Origin: Candidatus Kinetoplastibacterium sorsogonicusi
GTDB lineage: Bacteria > Pseudomonadota > Gammaproteobacteria > Burkholderiales > Burkholderiaceae_B
Assembly (NCBI RefSeq): GCF_003072465.1
Contig: NZ_CP025628.1
Coordinates: 207,501-271,500, forward strand
Direction: 5' to 3'
DNA length: 64,000 nucleotides
Shown here: in pieces, positions 51,787 to 60,445 of the stretch
How positions within the stretch are numbered: the stretch's first letter is position 1
Layout: each line of letters starts with the position of its first letter
Translations under genes and position numbers: made by a program
Notes under the pieces: generated by a model
Seen by the model: only the letters and a program-made list of their open reading frames with translations
Databases searched by the model: none
What the model was told of the DNA's origin: nothing

Positions 51787-51985
51787 TGAAATTAATTGGA
51801 TTGATATATATCAAATTGTAGATTTATTAATACAATTACATAGTAATGAAAATCCTAAAACAATTAGTTTTGTTAAATTACGTGAATTAATAGTGAATTT
51901 ACCAAATTTTAAAGGCGATAAAAACCGTTGCAATGAAAAAATACTAGAATCAATCCAAATGACTTGGATTGATGAAATTTCTTAA
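51773..51985 (+). CDS. iscX: Fe-S assembly protein IscX
   Basis: A small 70-aa acidic protein that binds IscS and modulates cluster assembly. The W-x-D-(I)-x-x-I start (NWIDIYQI) and the MTWIDEIS end fit the IscX family. It is the last gene of the isc operon, overlapping fdx by 14 nt, and faces lysS with a gap of 14 nt. Confidence 0.93.
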   Translation: MQKNSEINWIDIYQIVDLLIQLHSNENPKTISFVKLRELIVNLPNFKGDKNRCNEKILESIQMTWIDEIS

Positions 51986-51999
51986 ATTTTTAAGAATTT

Positions 52000-53511
52000 T
52001 TAAATTTCTGGTCTTAAATGTGGAAAAAATATTACATCTCTTATATTTGGGCTATTTGTCATTAACATAATAAGTCTATCTATTCCTATTCCACATCCTC
52101 CTGTAGGAGGCATACCATATTCTAATGCTTTTATATAAGAATCATCGTAAAACATTTTTTCATCATCAGCTAAACTTTTAGATGCTATTTGCTGTTTAAA
52201 TCTTAAAGATTGTTCTTCAGGATCATTTAATTCAGAAAAACCATTTGCTAACTCTCTTCCAGCAATAAATAATTCAAATCTTTCTGCTATATTTGGTTTG
52301 TTTTTTGAAGCTTTAGCTAAGGGAGAAATTTCAAGTGGATAATCTATGATGAATGTTGGAAAATAAATTTTTTCTTCTATTTGATTTTCAAATAAAATTA
52401 ATTGTAAAGAATATATATCCATTTCTTCTAATGAAATTGATTGGTATTTTGCATCTAATCTTTTTATTTCTTTTTTCAAAAATGAAATATCATTAATTTT
52501 ATCAAAATCATATTGATTAGAATATTTAATAATTGCTTCACAAATAGTTAATTTATCGAAAGATTTAGAAAAATCCAATAAAATATCTTGATATTTTATC
52601 TTTAAAGAACCCATGATTGTTATCATTAATTCTTTTATTAAATTTTCAGTAAATGTCATCATCCAATTATAGTCTGTATAAGCAGCATAAAATTCTATCA
52701 TTGTAAATTCTGGATTATGTCTAGTACTAATACCTTCATTTCTAAAATTTCTATTTAATTCAAATACTCTTTCAAAACCACCTACTATTAACTTTTTAAG
52801 GTATAACTCTGGTGCTATACGTAAAAACATATCTGTATTCAATGCATTATGATGAGTTATAAAAGGTTTAGCATTTGCTCCACCAGGAATTATATGTAAC
52901 ATAGGAGTTTCTACTTCTAAAAATTTTTCCCTAGTCATAATTTGTCTAATCAAAGATATAGTTTTACTTCTAATAAAAAAAATATTTTTAACTTGTTCAT
53001 GCATAATTAAATCTAAATATCTTTGTCTATAGCGTAATTCTTTATCAGATATTCCATGAAATTTATCAGGTAATGGTCTTAAAGATTTTGCAAGCAAAAC
53101 TATTAATTCTGCTTTAATAGATAATTCATCTTTATGGGTTTTAAAAATATAACCTGTTATATAAACTATATCTCCAATATCAAGTTGTTTAAAATTATCA
53201 TATTCATTTTGTCCAAGTATGTTTTTTTCAATATATATTTGAATACGTCCAGATTCGTCTTGAATATTTATAAAGCTAGCTTTACCCATTATGCGTTTTA
53301 ACATAATTCTGCCAGATATTTTGACGAATATATTATTCATTAATAATTCTTCTCTTGTAGAATTATTAAAATTTTCATGTAATTCTTTTGTATTATGGCT
53401 TGGAAAAAAATTATTAGGGTAAGCATTTTCAGTTTTTTTATGTTTTTTTAATTTCTCATATCTTTCAGAAATTAATCTGTGCATATTTTCAATTGTTTGA
53501 TTATTATTCAT
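52000..53511 (-). CDS. lysS: Lysyl-tRNA synthetase (class II)
   Basis: A 503-aa class II synthetase. The N-terminal OB-fold anticodon domain (about 60-170) has GRIMLKRIMGKASF. The catalytic domain has motif 2 FRNEGISTRHNPEFT and motif 3 GCGIGIDRLIML, and the protein ends FFPHLRPEI. It lies downstream of prfB, the common prfB-lysS order, with 36 nt between them. Confidence 0.97.
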   Translation of the reverse strand: MNNNQTIENMHRLISERYEKLKKHKKTENAYPNNFFPSHNTKELHENFNNSTREELLMNNIFVKISGRIMLKRIMGKASFINIQDESGRIQIYIEKNILGQNEYDNFKQLDIGDIVYITGYIFKTHKDELSIKAELIVLLAKSLRPLPDKFHGISDKELRYRQRYLDLIMHEQVKNIFFIRSKTISLIRQIMTREKFLEVETPMLHIIPGGANAKPFITHHNALNTDMFLRIAPELYLKKLIVGGFERVFELNRNFRNEGISTRHNPEFTMIEFYAAYTDYNWMMTFTENLIKELMITIMGSLKIKYQDILLDFSKSFDKLTICEAIIKYSNQYDFDKINDISFLKKEIKRLDAKYQSISLEEMDIYSLQLILFENQIEEKIYFPTFIIDYPLEISPLAKASKNKPNIAERFELFIAGRELANGFSELNDPEEQSLRFKQQIASKSLADDEKMFYDDSYIKALEYGMPPTGGCGIGIDRLIMLMTNSPNIRDVIFFPHLRPEI

Positions 53512-53547
53512 AATATTTAAAATAATGGAATTATGTTTTACAAAAAT

Positions 53548-54652
53548 TTATATATTATGTTTTAGATTAGCCATAATAAAAATATCTAAATCTCCATCTA
53601 GAACTTTTTGTGTATCAGATATTTCTATATTAGTACGTAAATCTTTTATACGACTTTGATCTAAAACATAAGATCTTATTTGATGTCCCCAAGCTACTTC
53701 AGATTTAGAATCTTCTAACTTTTTTTGTTCTAAATTGCGATTTTTTAATTCTAAATCATATAACTTAGATTTAAGCATTTGCATAGCTTCTTGTTTATTT
53801 CTATGTTGAGAACGATCTCCTTGACATTGTACTACTATGTTAGTTGGTATATGAGTTATTCTAACAGCAGAATCTGTTTTATTAATATGTTGTCCACCAG
53901 CTCCACTAGCACGATAAGTATCTATTTTTAAATCACTAATATTAATATTAATATTAATAGAATCATTTATTTCAGGGTAAACAAATATACTTGCAAAAGA
54001 TGTATGTCTATTACCTGAAGAATCAAAAGGACTTTTTCTAACAAGTCTATGTATTCCAGATTCTGTTCTTAGATAGCCAAATGCATAATCTCCCATTATT
54101 TTTAATGTTGCAGATTTAATTCCAATAATTTCTCCATTAGATTGTTCTAAAATTTCTATTTGAAAATTTTTTCTTTCAGCATATCTAATATATTGTCTCA
54201 TAAGCATAGCTGCCCAGTCTTGAGATTCAGTACCACCAGCACCAGATTGAATATCTATAAAACAATTTAATGAATCATAAGAATTAGTGAACATCATATT
54301 AAATTCTAATTCTTCTATATCAGACTTAAATTTATTGATTTCCTCTTTAACTAAATTCATAGTATTATAATCTTTATCATTTTGAGCTAATAAAAAAATA
54401 TCTTTATAATCCTCAAAATTATTTTTTAAAAAATCTAACTTATTTACAATTTTTTCTAAATTTTTTTTATCTTTTAAAAGGTTTTGAATTTTTTCTACAT
54501 TATTCCATATCTCAGGGTTTTCTAATTCTAAATTAATTATATTAAGATTATTTTTTTTTTGATCATAGTCAAAGATACCTCCTGAGAAGAGCTTCTCTTT
54601 TTTGATATTCATATATCATTTCTATAATATTATTTTGTATTTCATTATCCAT
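53548..54652 (-). CDS. prfB: Peptide chain release factor 2, with programmed +1 frameshift
   Basis: RF2 terminates translation at TGA and TAA. The true start is the ATG at 54652, 8 nt after AAGG. Twenty-seven codons (MDNEIQNN...LLRRYL) end at an in-frame TGA (54571-54569). A +1 shift at CTT-TGA-C enters the frame of DYDQKKNNL, which runs to 53548. The product is about 367 aa, with SPF at [10 protein letters not shown] and the GGQ loop [14 protein letters not shown]2 shortage raises shifting, so synthesis is self-regulated. An A10 tract lies 9 nt after the shift. Genes with TGA stops exist here (iscR, queE, surE), so RF2 is needed. Confidence 0.95.
54568..54583 (-). promoter_or_regulatory. prfB programmed +1 frameshift site
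   Basis: AGG AGG TAT CTT TGA C is the classical RF2 shift signal. An internal Shine-Dalgarno-like AGGAGG lies 3 nt before the slippery CTT, which is followed by a TGA and a C. It differs from E. coli (AGG GGG TAT CTT TGA C) at only one base. Confidence 0.95.
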
Positions 54653-54802
54653 TGATATAACCTTATTTTTTTAAATAAATTATTTTTATTAAATAAATAG
54701 TATTATGTAAAATAATATGAAAATTAAAGTATAAAATTATTTATTTTTATATAAAAGAATTTATACAATCATTTATCACTTTTTTAATTATAAATATTAT
54801 AT

Positions 54803-55441
54803 ATGACTTACTCAGTGAAAGAAATTTTTAAAACATTACAAGGTGAAGGAGCTCAAACTGGTAAAACTGCTGTTTTTTGCCGCTTTTCAGGTTGTAATTT
54901 ATGGTCAGGTAGAGAAAAAGATAGAAAAAATGCAATTTGTAATTTTTGTGACACTGATTTTATTGGTACCAATGGAAAAAATGGAGGAAAATTTAAAAAT
55001 GCTGAAATATTAGCAGAAATAATAAATAAAGAATGGGGATCTGATTATAAATCCATACATAAATATGTAGTTTTTACTGGTGGAGAACCACTTTTACAGT
55101 TAGATCATGCATTAGTAAATGCAGTAAAAAATTTAGGATTTCAAATAGCTATAGAAACTAATGGAACAATTAATATAGATTTATCTATTGATTGGATATG
55201 TGTTAGTCCAAAATCTTATGATAAATTAGTTGTTACTAGTGGAGATGAAATTAAATTAATTTATCCACAAAATCATTTGCATCCTAGTTTATTTGAAAAT
55301 TTGAAATTTAAACATTTTTTTTTGCAACCAATGTATAACAATGAAATTGATAATAATATAGAATTAACCGTAAATTTTTGTATGAATAATGCTAAATGGA
55401 AATTAAGTTTGCAAACCCATAAATTAATAGGTATACAATGA
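54803..55441 (+). CDS. queE: 7-carboxy-7-deazaguanine synthase QueE
   Basis: The 212-aa radical SAM enzyme of queuosine synthesis has its three cluster cysteines as C31-x14-C46-x2-C49 (GCNLWSGR, CNFCDTDF), the extended spacing of the proteobacterial QueE group. TGGEPLLQ follows. Its TGA overlaps the queD ATG by 4 nt. The pathway product modifies the wobble base of four tRNAs. Confidence 0.94.
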   Translation: MTYSVKEIFKTLQGEGAQTGKTAVFCRFSGCNLWSGREKDRKNAICNFCDTDFIGTNGKNGGKFKNAEILAEIINKEWGSDYKSIHKYVVFTGGEPLLQLDHALVNAVKNLGFQIAIETNGTINIDLSIDWICVSPKSYDKLVVTSGDEIKLIYPQNHLHPSLFENLKFKHFFLQPMYNNEIDNNIELTVNFCMNNAKWKLSLQTHKLIGIQ

Positions 55442-55881
55442 TTAATGTCACTAAAAAATTAGAATTTGATGCAGGACATCGTATTCCTCATCATAAAGGT
55501 AAGTGCAATAATTTACATGGACATAGGTATATTTTACAGATAACTATTAGTGGATTTTTAAATGATAATTTTGGTGAATCAGATTATGGTATGTTAATAG
55601 ATTTTTCTAATATAAAAAATATTGCACAGAAATATATATTAGATATATGGGACCATGCTTTTTTAGTATATGAAAAAGATCAATTAGTACTAGATTTTTT
55701 AAAATCAATACCTAACCATAAAACAGTAATTTTATCAAATGTACCAACTGTAGAAAATTTAGCTAAAGAAATATATAAAATATTAGAACCATTATATGAA
55801 AAACATTTTTCTAATATTTTATTTTTAAAAAGCATAACTTTATATGAAACCCCAACATGTTGGTCTGAATATTCAAAATAA
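55438..55881 (+). CDS. queD: 6-carboxy-5,6,7,8-tetrahydropterin synthase QueD
   Basis: A 147-aa T-fold enzyme, the step before QueE. Zinc-binding His14 (DAGHR), His27 and His29 (LHGHR) and the catalytic Cys23 (GKCNN) are present, as is the C-terminal ETPTC with its Glu. It is coupled to queE by an ATGA overlap. Confidence 0.94.
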   Translation: MINVTKKLEFDAGHRIPHHKGKCNNLHGHRYILQITISGFLNDNFGESDYGMLIDFSNIKNIAQKYILDIWDHAFLVYEKDQLVLDFLKSIPNHKTVILSNVPTVENLAKEIYKILEPLYEKHFSNILFLKSITLYETPTCWSEYSK

Positions 55882-55925
55882 ACTGGTTATGCAAATAAAA
55901 TATTTTTAATTTAATATAATATAAT

Positions 55926-56399
55926 ATGGTAGATGATAACTATTTAATGTTATTTGCATTACAACAAGCAGAGATTGCAGAGCAATTAGGAGAAATTCCT
56001 GTCGGTGCTATAATTACTGACTCTAATGGTATGATTATATCAAAAGGATATAATAGGACTATTATAGATAATGATCCAACAGCGCATGCAGAGGTAGTAG
56101 CAATTAGAAATGCAGCAAAACAAATATCTAATTATCGTTTGAATAATTTAAATATATATGTGACTTTAGAACCATGTTTAATGTGTATAGGAGCATTGTT
56201 TCATTCTAGAATTGAATCTATATTTTTTGGTGCATATGATTATAAAACTGGAGCTTGTGGTAGTGTTATAAATGCAATATCTTTAAAAAAATTAAATCAT
56301 CATGCTACTAGTAAAGGAGGGATTCTATCATGTAAATGTAGTGAAATTTTGATTAACTTCTTCAAATCATTAAGAAAAAATAAGAAATATATAAAATAA
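55926..56399 (+). CDS. tadA: tRNA-specific adenosine deaminase TadA
   Basis: The 157-aa enzyme makes inosine at position 34 of tRNA-Arg(ACG). HAE at 54-56 and PCLMC (Cys84, Cys87) coordinate the zinc and give the proton-shuttle glutamate. GEIPVGAII and the family C-terminus are present. It is retained even in small symbiont genomes because it is needed to read CGN codons. Confidence 0.95.
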   Translation: MVDDNYLMLFALQQAEIAEQLGEIPVGAIITDSNGMIISKGYNRTIIDNDPTAHAEVVAIRNAAKQISNYRLNNLNIYVTLEPCLMCIGALFHSRIESIFFGAYDYKTGACGSVINAISLKKLNHHATSKGGILSCKCSEILINFFKSLRKNKKYIK

Positions 56400-56404
56400 T
56401 TATT

Positions 56405-56962
56405 ATGTATATAATAGATTCTGAAATAGAATATAAAAAATGTATAAAAAATAGTATTTTTATAACTCATGCAAAGCATGTTCATGATATTGAACAAGCT
56501 ATATTTTTTTTAAAAAATAAAAAAAATCATAAAGCTACACATAATTGTTGGGCATATCGTATTGGAGAAAAAATTAAATTTTTTGATGATAATGAACCTT
56601 ACGGAACAGCAGGTAAACAAATACTTAATGCAATTTTAGCACATGAATTTGATTTCATATGTATTTTAATCTCTCGTTGGTTTGGTGGGATTAAACTTGG
56701 TACTAAATTAAGTAAAGCTTATTTCACATGTACATCAGAATGTTTAAAAAATGGCAAAAAATCAGAAATTGAAATAAATGAGATATTAAATATAAAATTA
56801 AATATCTCTTTTTTTAAATATTTTTCAAACTGGCTTCAAAATAATAATATCAAAATATTATCAAAAATTTTTGAATATAATATGGTATATATTACTATTC
56901 AAATTGAAAAAACTAAAATATATGATTTTAGAAATTTTGAAAAAAGTCTATATAAAAAATAA
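56405..56962 (+). CDS. YigZ/IMPACT family protein
   Basis: A 185-aa UPF0029 member with the domain signature DDNEPYGTAGKQIL and SRWFGGIKLGT. Family members are linked to translation or stress responses, but the bacterial function is not settled. The second half of the signature, usually LGTGGLVRAY, reads LGTKLSKAYF here, so the glycine pair is lost. The gene is 5 nt after tadA and meets the thioredoxin gene tail to tail with 1 nt between. Confidence 0.85.
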   Translation: MYIIDSEIEYKKCIKNSIFITHAKHVHDIEQAIFFLKNKKNHKATHNCWAYRIGEKIKFFDDNEPYGTAGKQILNAILAHEFDFICILISRWFGGIKLGTKLSKAYFTCTSECLKNGKKSEIEINEILNIKLNISFFKYFSNWLQNNNIKILSKIFEYNMVYITIQIEKTKIYDFRNFEKSLYKK

Positions 56963-56963
56963 T

Positions 56964-57296
56964 TTAAATATATTTCCTAGATTCTATTAATAAATCATCT
57001 AATTGAGATGGTGATAATACACCAGATCGTGATATAATGTTTTTTCCATTAACAAATATTATAATGGTTGGGATAGATTTTATTTGCATTTCAATAGATA
57101 ATTCTACTTCCGTATCTGTATTAACTTTGCAGAATGTTATATCTGAATTTTTTTCTTCAATACTTGCCTGTGCAAATATATGCGAAAAATTTTTGCAAGG
57201 ATTACACCAAGGAGCCCAAAAATCTATTATTACAATATTGTTATTTTTGATAACTTCGTCAAATGATTGCTTATCCAAATTTTTTATATTTTCCAT
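56964..57296 (-). CDS. trxA: Thioredoxin-family protein with a WCNPC active site
   Basis: A 110-aa single-domain thioredoxin. FWAPWCNPCKNF holds the redox pair Cys31-Cys34, and SIPTIIIF supplies the cis-proline. The middle residue is Asn instead of the Gly found in most thioredoxins (WCGPC), which could shift the redox potential. The KVNTDTE and SGVLS segments fit the thioredoxin subgroup of betaproteobacteria. It may be the general thioredoxin or a second, specialised one. No signal peptide, so cytoplasmic. Confidence 0.82.
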   Translation of the reverse strand: MENIKNLDKQSFDEVIKNNNIVIIDFWAPWCNPCKNFSHIFAQASIEEKNSDITFCKVNTDTEVELSIEMQIKSIPTIIIFVNGKNIISRSGVLSPSQLDDLLIESRKYI

Positions 57297-57406
57297 AATA
57301 TTTTATTTATCCTATATAATTATTAATATATTTTAACAATTATATATTGTATTTAAATAAATATAAATTCGTTTGTTATAATAATATTATTTTTGATAAA
57401 TTTAAA

Positions 57407-58444
57407 ATGATAATTCTAGGAATTGAAAGTTCTTGTGATGAAACTGGTATATCTGTATTTTGCACAGAAAAAAATATTGTGATAGCTAATGTTATAAATA
57501 GTCAAGTTAATTTACATAGTAAATATGGAGGTGTAGTACCTGAACTTGCTTCTAGAGATCACATGATTAATATTATACCAACTATAAAAGAATCTCTTAA
57601 AATTGCAAATATAAAAATAACAGATATTGATTTAATAGCATATACTGTAGGACCAGGTTTATCTGGTGCACTAATGGTAGGATCTACAATAGCTAATTCT
57701 ATTGCATGGGCTTTAGATATACCTATAATAAAAATTAATCATTTAGAAGGTCATATATTATCTCCATTGTTAGATTGTAGTATAAAATTTCCATTTATTT
57801 CTTTATTAGTATCTGGAGGAAATACTCAATTAATATTAGCAAAAAAAATAGGTGAATATGTAATATTAGGCGATACTTTAGATGATGCAGCAGGTGAAGC
57901 TTTTGATAAAACAGCTAAATTAATGGGTTTATCATATCCTGGAGGTCCTGAAATTGCAAAATTAGCAAAATTTGGTGATAGCAAAAAATATATATTACCT
58001 AAGCCATTATTAAAAAGTAATAATTTAGATTTTAGCTTTAGCGGTTTAAAAACAGCAGTATCACTAAAAATAAATTCTTTAAAGTTAAAAAAAGAATGGA
58101 ATTTACAAGTTATATCAGATCTATCAGCATCTATACAGGAAACTATAATTGATATTCTTATATTCAAATCTTTAAAATCTTTAAAATTAACAAAAATTAG
58201 TAACTTATTAGTATCTGGCGGTGTATCTGTAAATCAATTATTGCGTAGTAAATTATCTAAAGAAGTTATTAAAATAGGAGGCAATGTATTTTTTCCACCT
58301 ACAGAATTATGTACAGATAACGGTGCTATGATAGCTTTTGCTGCAGCTTTGAGATTAAAACATAATATGTTAGATATTAGTTTACAAAAAAATTACGACT
58401 TATCAATTAATACTAAATTTAATATAGAAGATATTAATTATTAA
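57407..58444 (+). CDS. tsaD: tRNA threonylcarbamoyladenosine transferase TsaD
   Basis: The 345-aa ASKHA-fold enzyme makes t6A37 in tRNAs reading ANN codons. It opens MIILGIESSCDETG. The metal motif HLEGH is at 112-116, and SGGNTQLIL and GEAFDKTAKL are present. The ATG at 57407 gives the conserved start; an in-frame ATG at 57347 adds 20 residues that the family lacks. Confidence 0.95.
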   Translation: MIILGIESSCDETGISVFCTEKNIVIANVINSQVNLHSKYGGVVPELASRDHMINIIPTIKESLKIANIKITDIDLIAYTVGPGLSGALMVGSTIANSIAWALDIPIIKINHLEGHILSPLLDCSIKFPFISLLVSGGNTQLILAKKIGEYVILGDTLDDAAGEAFDKTAKLMGLSYPGGPEIAKLAKFGDSKKYILPKPLLKSNNLDFSFSGLKTAVSLKINSLKLKKEWNLQVISDLSASIQETIIDILIFKSLKSLKLTKISNLLVSGGVSVNQLLRSKLSKEVIKIGGNVFFPPTELCTDNGAMIAFAAALRLKHNMLDISLQKNYDLSINTKFNIEDINY

Positions 58445-58834
58445 CTACGCATTATGTAGTCATATTATCATCAATAATATAATATATTGCAATAATTCTT
58501 TTGTATATATAAAATAACATTAATATATAGACATAAGTTATGCATATTAGAAAATTTAATAGATATATTAAAAAAATTTATTAATATCAAAAATTATATT
58601 TATTTATGTCATTATATTTTAAAAATTAAAAACATAGAAAATATATTAATAAAATTAAAATTTTTTATAAACATATTTAAATATTATTAATTTTTAAAAA
58701 TTGATATTGCATAAATTTAAGGTTTTTAAAATTTTTTTGAATATAATATTTGTGTAAATAATTGAAAAAATGTAATTTTTCATATCAATAAAAAATTTTA
58801 TTAATTTAATAATTATAATATTTTTAGGTTTTTA
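58445..58834. other. Non-coding spacer between tsaD and surE
   Basis: 390 nt of extremely AT-rich DNA without a supported gene or RNA. I see only short self-complementary pieces: a 5-bp stem right after tsaD (ACTAC/GTAGT), a 14-bp palindrome AATTTTTAAAAATT at 58689-58702 and a 7-bp stem at 58763-58782. None makes a convincing terminator or regulatory element. It may be the site of a lost gene. Confidence 0.6.
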
Positions 58835-59578
58835 ATGAAAATTTTAATATCAAACGACGATGGTTATTTTTCACCAGGTATCAATGCTTTAATAAAGGCT
58901 TTAGAAGGATTATGTGAAGTAGTTGTTGTAGCTCCTGAAACTAATCATAGTGGCACTTCTAGCGCTTTAACTTTAAATAGACCTTTGTGTGTGAGAAAGT
59001 TGCATGATAATTATTTTATTGTCAATGGCACTCCAGCTGATTGTATACACATAGCTCTAACACATTTATTAGATTATAAACCTGATTTGGTATTATCTGG
59101 TATTAATAATGGAGCTAATATGGGAGAGGATGTTATTTATTCAGGTACTGTTGCAGCAGCAAGAGAAGCAAATATATTTAATATTTCATCAATGGCATTC
59201 TCATTAGTAGAAAAAGGATGGAAACATATTGATTCTGCTGCAATAATAGTGCGTGAGATAGTAGAAAAACAAATGAAATATAAAATATTAGAACCATATT
59301 TATTAAATATTAATATACCTAATTGTGCATATAAAAATATTACATCTATATTATCTACTCGTCTTGGCAAAAGATTTAAAGCAGAGCCACCTTTAAAAAT
59401 CAAAACTCCATATGGAGAAGAAGTATATTGGATTGGTAAATCAGGATTACCAGATGATATTTCAATAGGAACAGATTTTCATGCTATATCAAACAATTCT
59501 GTTTCTATTACACCTTTAATTCAAGATTTTACTAAACATGATCAAGTTGTCAATATTAATTATTGGATACATAAATGA
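58835..59578 (+). CDS. surE: 5'/3'-nucleotidase SurE
   Basis: The 247-aa metal-dependent nucleoside monophosphatase has the metal-binding SNDDGY at 6-11 (Asp8, Asp9), NHSGTSS from 37, and NGTPADC with SGINNGANMG. Length is normal. It ends in TGA. In related genomes surE is followed by pcm, nlpD and rpoS; here only nlpD remains. Confidence 0.95.
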   Translation: MKILISNDDGYFSPGINALIKALEGLCEVVVVAPETNHSGTSSALTLNRPLCVRKLHDNYFIVNGTPADCIHIALTHLLDYKPDLVLSGINNGANMGEDVIYSGTVAAAREANIFNISSMAFSLVEKGWKHIDSAAIIVREIVEKQMKYKILEPYLLNINIPNCAYKNITSILSTRLGKRFKAEPPLKIKTPYGEEVYWIGKSGLPDDISIGTDFHAISNNSVSITPLIQDFTKHDQVVNINYWIHK

Positions 59579-59647
59579 TTTTGATTTTATAAAAAATTAT
59601 TATTCGTATAGCACTATACTTTTTAGAAAAACTTTTGGGAGATATAT

Positions 59648-60442
59648 ATGTATGTGTTTTTGCAAAAGAAATTTTTTCTTATATCTAAAAAATATATAAA
59701 ATTAATCTTTTTTGCTAAAAATATTATTTTTATTTGTATTTTATTGCAAGGATGTGTACATTCTAAAATATCTAATTCAGCTTTAATTTATGATATTTCG
59801 CAGTCTAAAATGAAACCAGCTGTAGCAAATTATGATTATATATATGTAGTAAAAGAAGGAGATACATTATATAAAATTGCTCAAGATAATAAAATTAGTA
59901 TTGAAAAATTAAAAAAAATTAACAATATAAACAATTCTAATTATCTTAATGTAGGTCAAATTCTAATTTTCCATGATAAAAAAATTACTACTAAAAAATT
60001 CAATAATTCTAAACCAATAATCAGTAATTCTAAACCAATAATCAGTAATTCTAATATTCATTCTAACTTAAAAAATAATGAAAATTGGGCATGGCCATCT
60101 TCAGGTAAAATAATTAATAATTTTAGTATTAATCAAAAAGGTATAGATATAACAGCAAATATTGGATCTCCTATAATTTCTGCTGCTGATGGAAAAGTTG
60201 TTTATTGTGGTAATGGAGTAAAAGGATTAGGAAATTTAATAATATTAAGTCATAAAAATAATTTTATTACTGCTTATGCTCATATTGATAATATTTGTGT
60301 AGAAAAATCACAAAATGTTAAAAAGGGAGAAAAAATTGCTGAAATGGGCTTATGCGATAATATGAATACACCAAAATTACATTTTGAAATTAGATCAAAC
60401 GGTACACCAGTTAATCCTATCAATTATTTACCAATTAAGTAA
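59648..60442 (+). CDS. nlpD: NlpD-like lipoprotein with LysM and degenerate M23 domain
   Basis: A 264-aa envelope lipoprotein. A signal sequence ends in the lipobox LLQGC (Cys36). A LysM domain (about 70-115, YVVKEGDTLYKIA) should bind peptidoglycan, and the C-terminal M23 domain starts near residue 145. The first zinc site reads QKGID instead of HxGxD, and the HxH reads KLHFE, so the enzyme is probably inactive, as E. coli NlpD is. Such proteins activate the cell-division amidase AmiC. GGGAGA lies 5 nt before the ATG. Confidence 0.9.
   Translation: MYVFLQKKFFLISKKYIKLIFFAKNIIFICILLQGCVHSKISNSALIYDISQSKMKPAVANYDYIYVVKEGDTLYKIAQDNKISIEKLKKINNINNSNYLNVGQILIFHDKKITTKKFNNSKPIISNSKPIISNSNIHSNLKNNENWAWPSSGKIINNFSINQKGIDITANIGSPIISAADGKVVYCGNGVKGLGNLIILSHKNNFITAYAHIDNICVEKSQNVKKGEKIAEMGLCDNMNTPKLHFEIRSNGTPVNPINYLPIK
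60005..60053 (+). repeat. 21-bp tandem duplication in nlpD
   Basis: The 21-bp unit AATTCTAAACCAATAATCAG+T is repeated exactly (60005-60025 and 60026-60046), then begins a third time (60047-60053). It encodes NSKPIIS twice in the linker between LysM and M23. The identity of the copies points to a recent slip in the linker. Confidence 0.95.
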
Positions 60443-60445
60443 ATT

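Noticed and set aside
54572..54612. Starting prfB at an in-frame ATG at 54612
   Set aside because: It gives [14 protein letters not shown] before DYDQ, unlike any RF2. The frameshift reading gives LLRRYL-DYDQ, which matches the family.
58445..58834. Possible small RNA or lost gene between tsaD and surE
   Set aside because: Only weak AT stems; no conserved RNA signature (tmRNA, 4.5S, RNase P, 6S) and no coding pattern.
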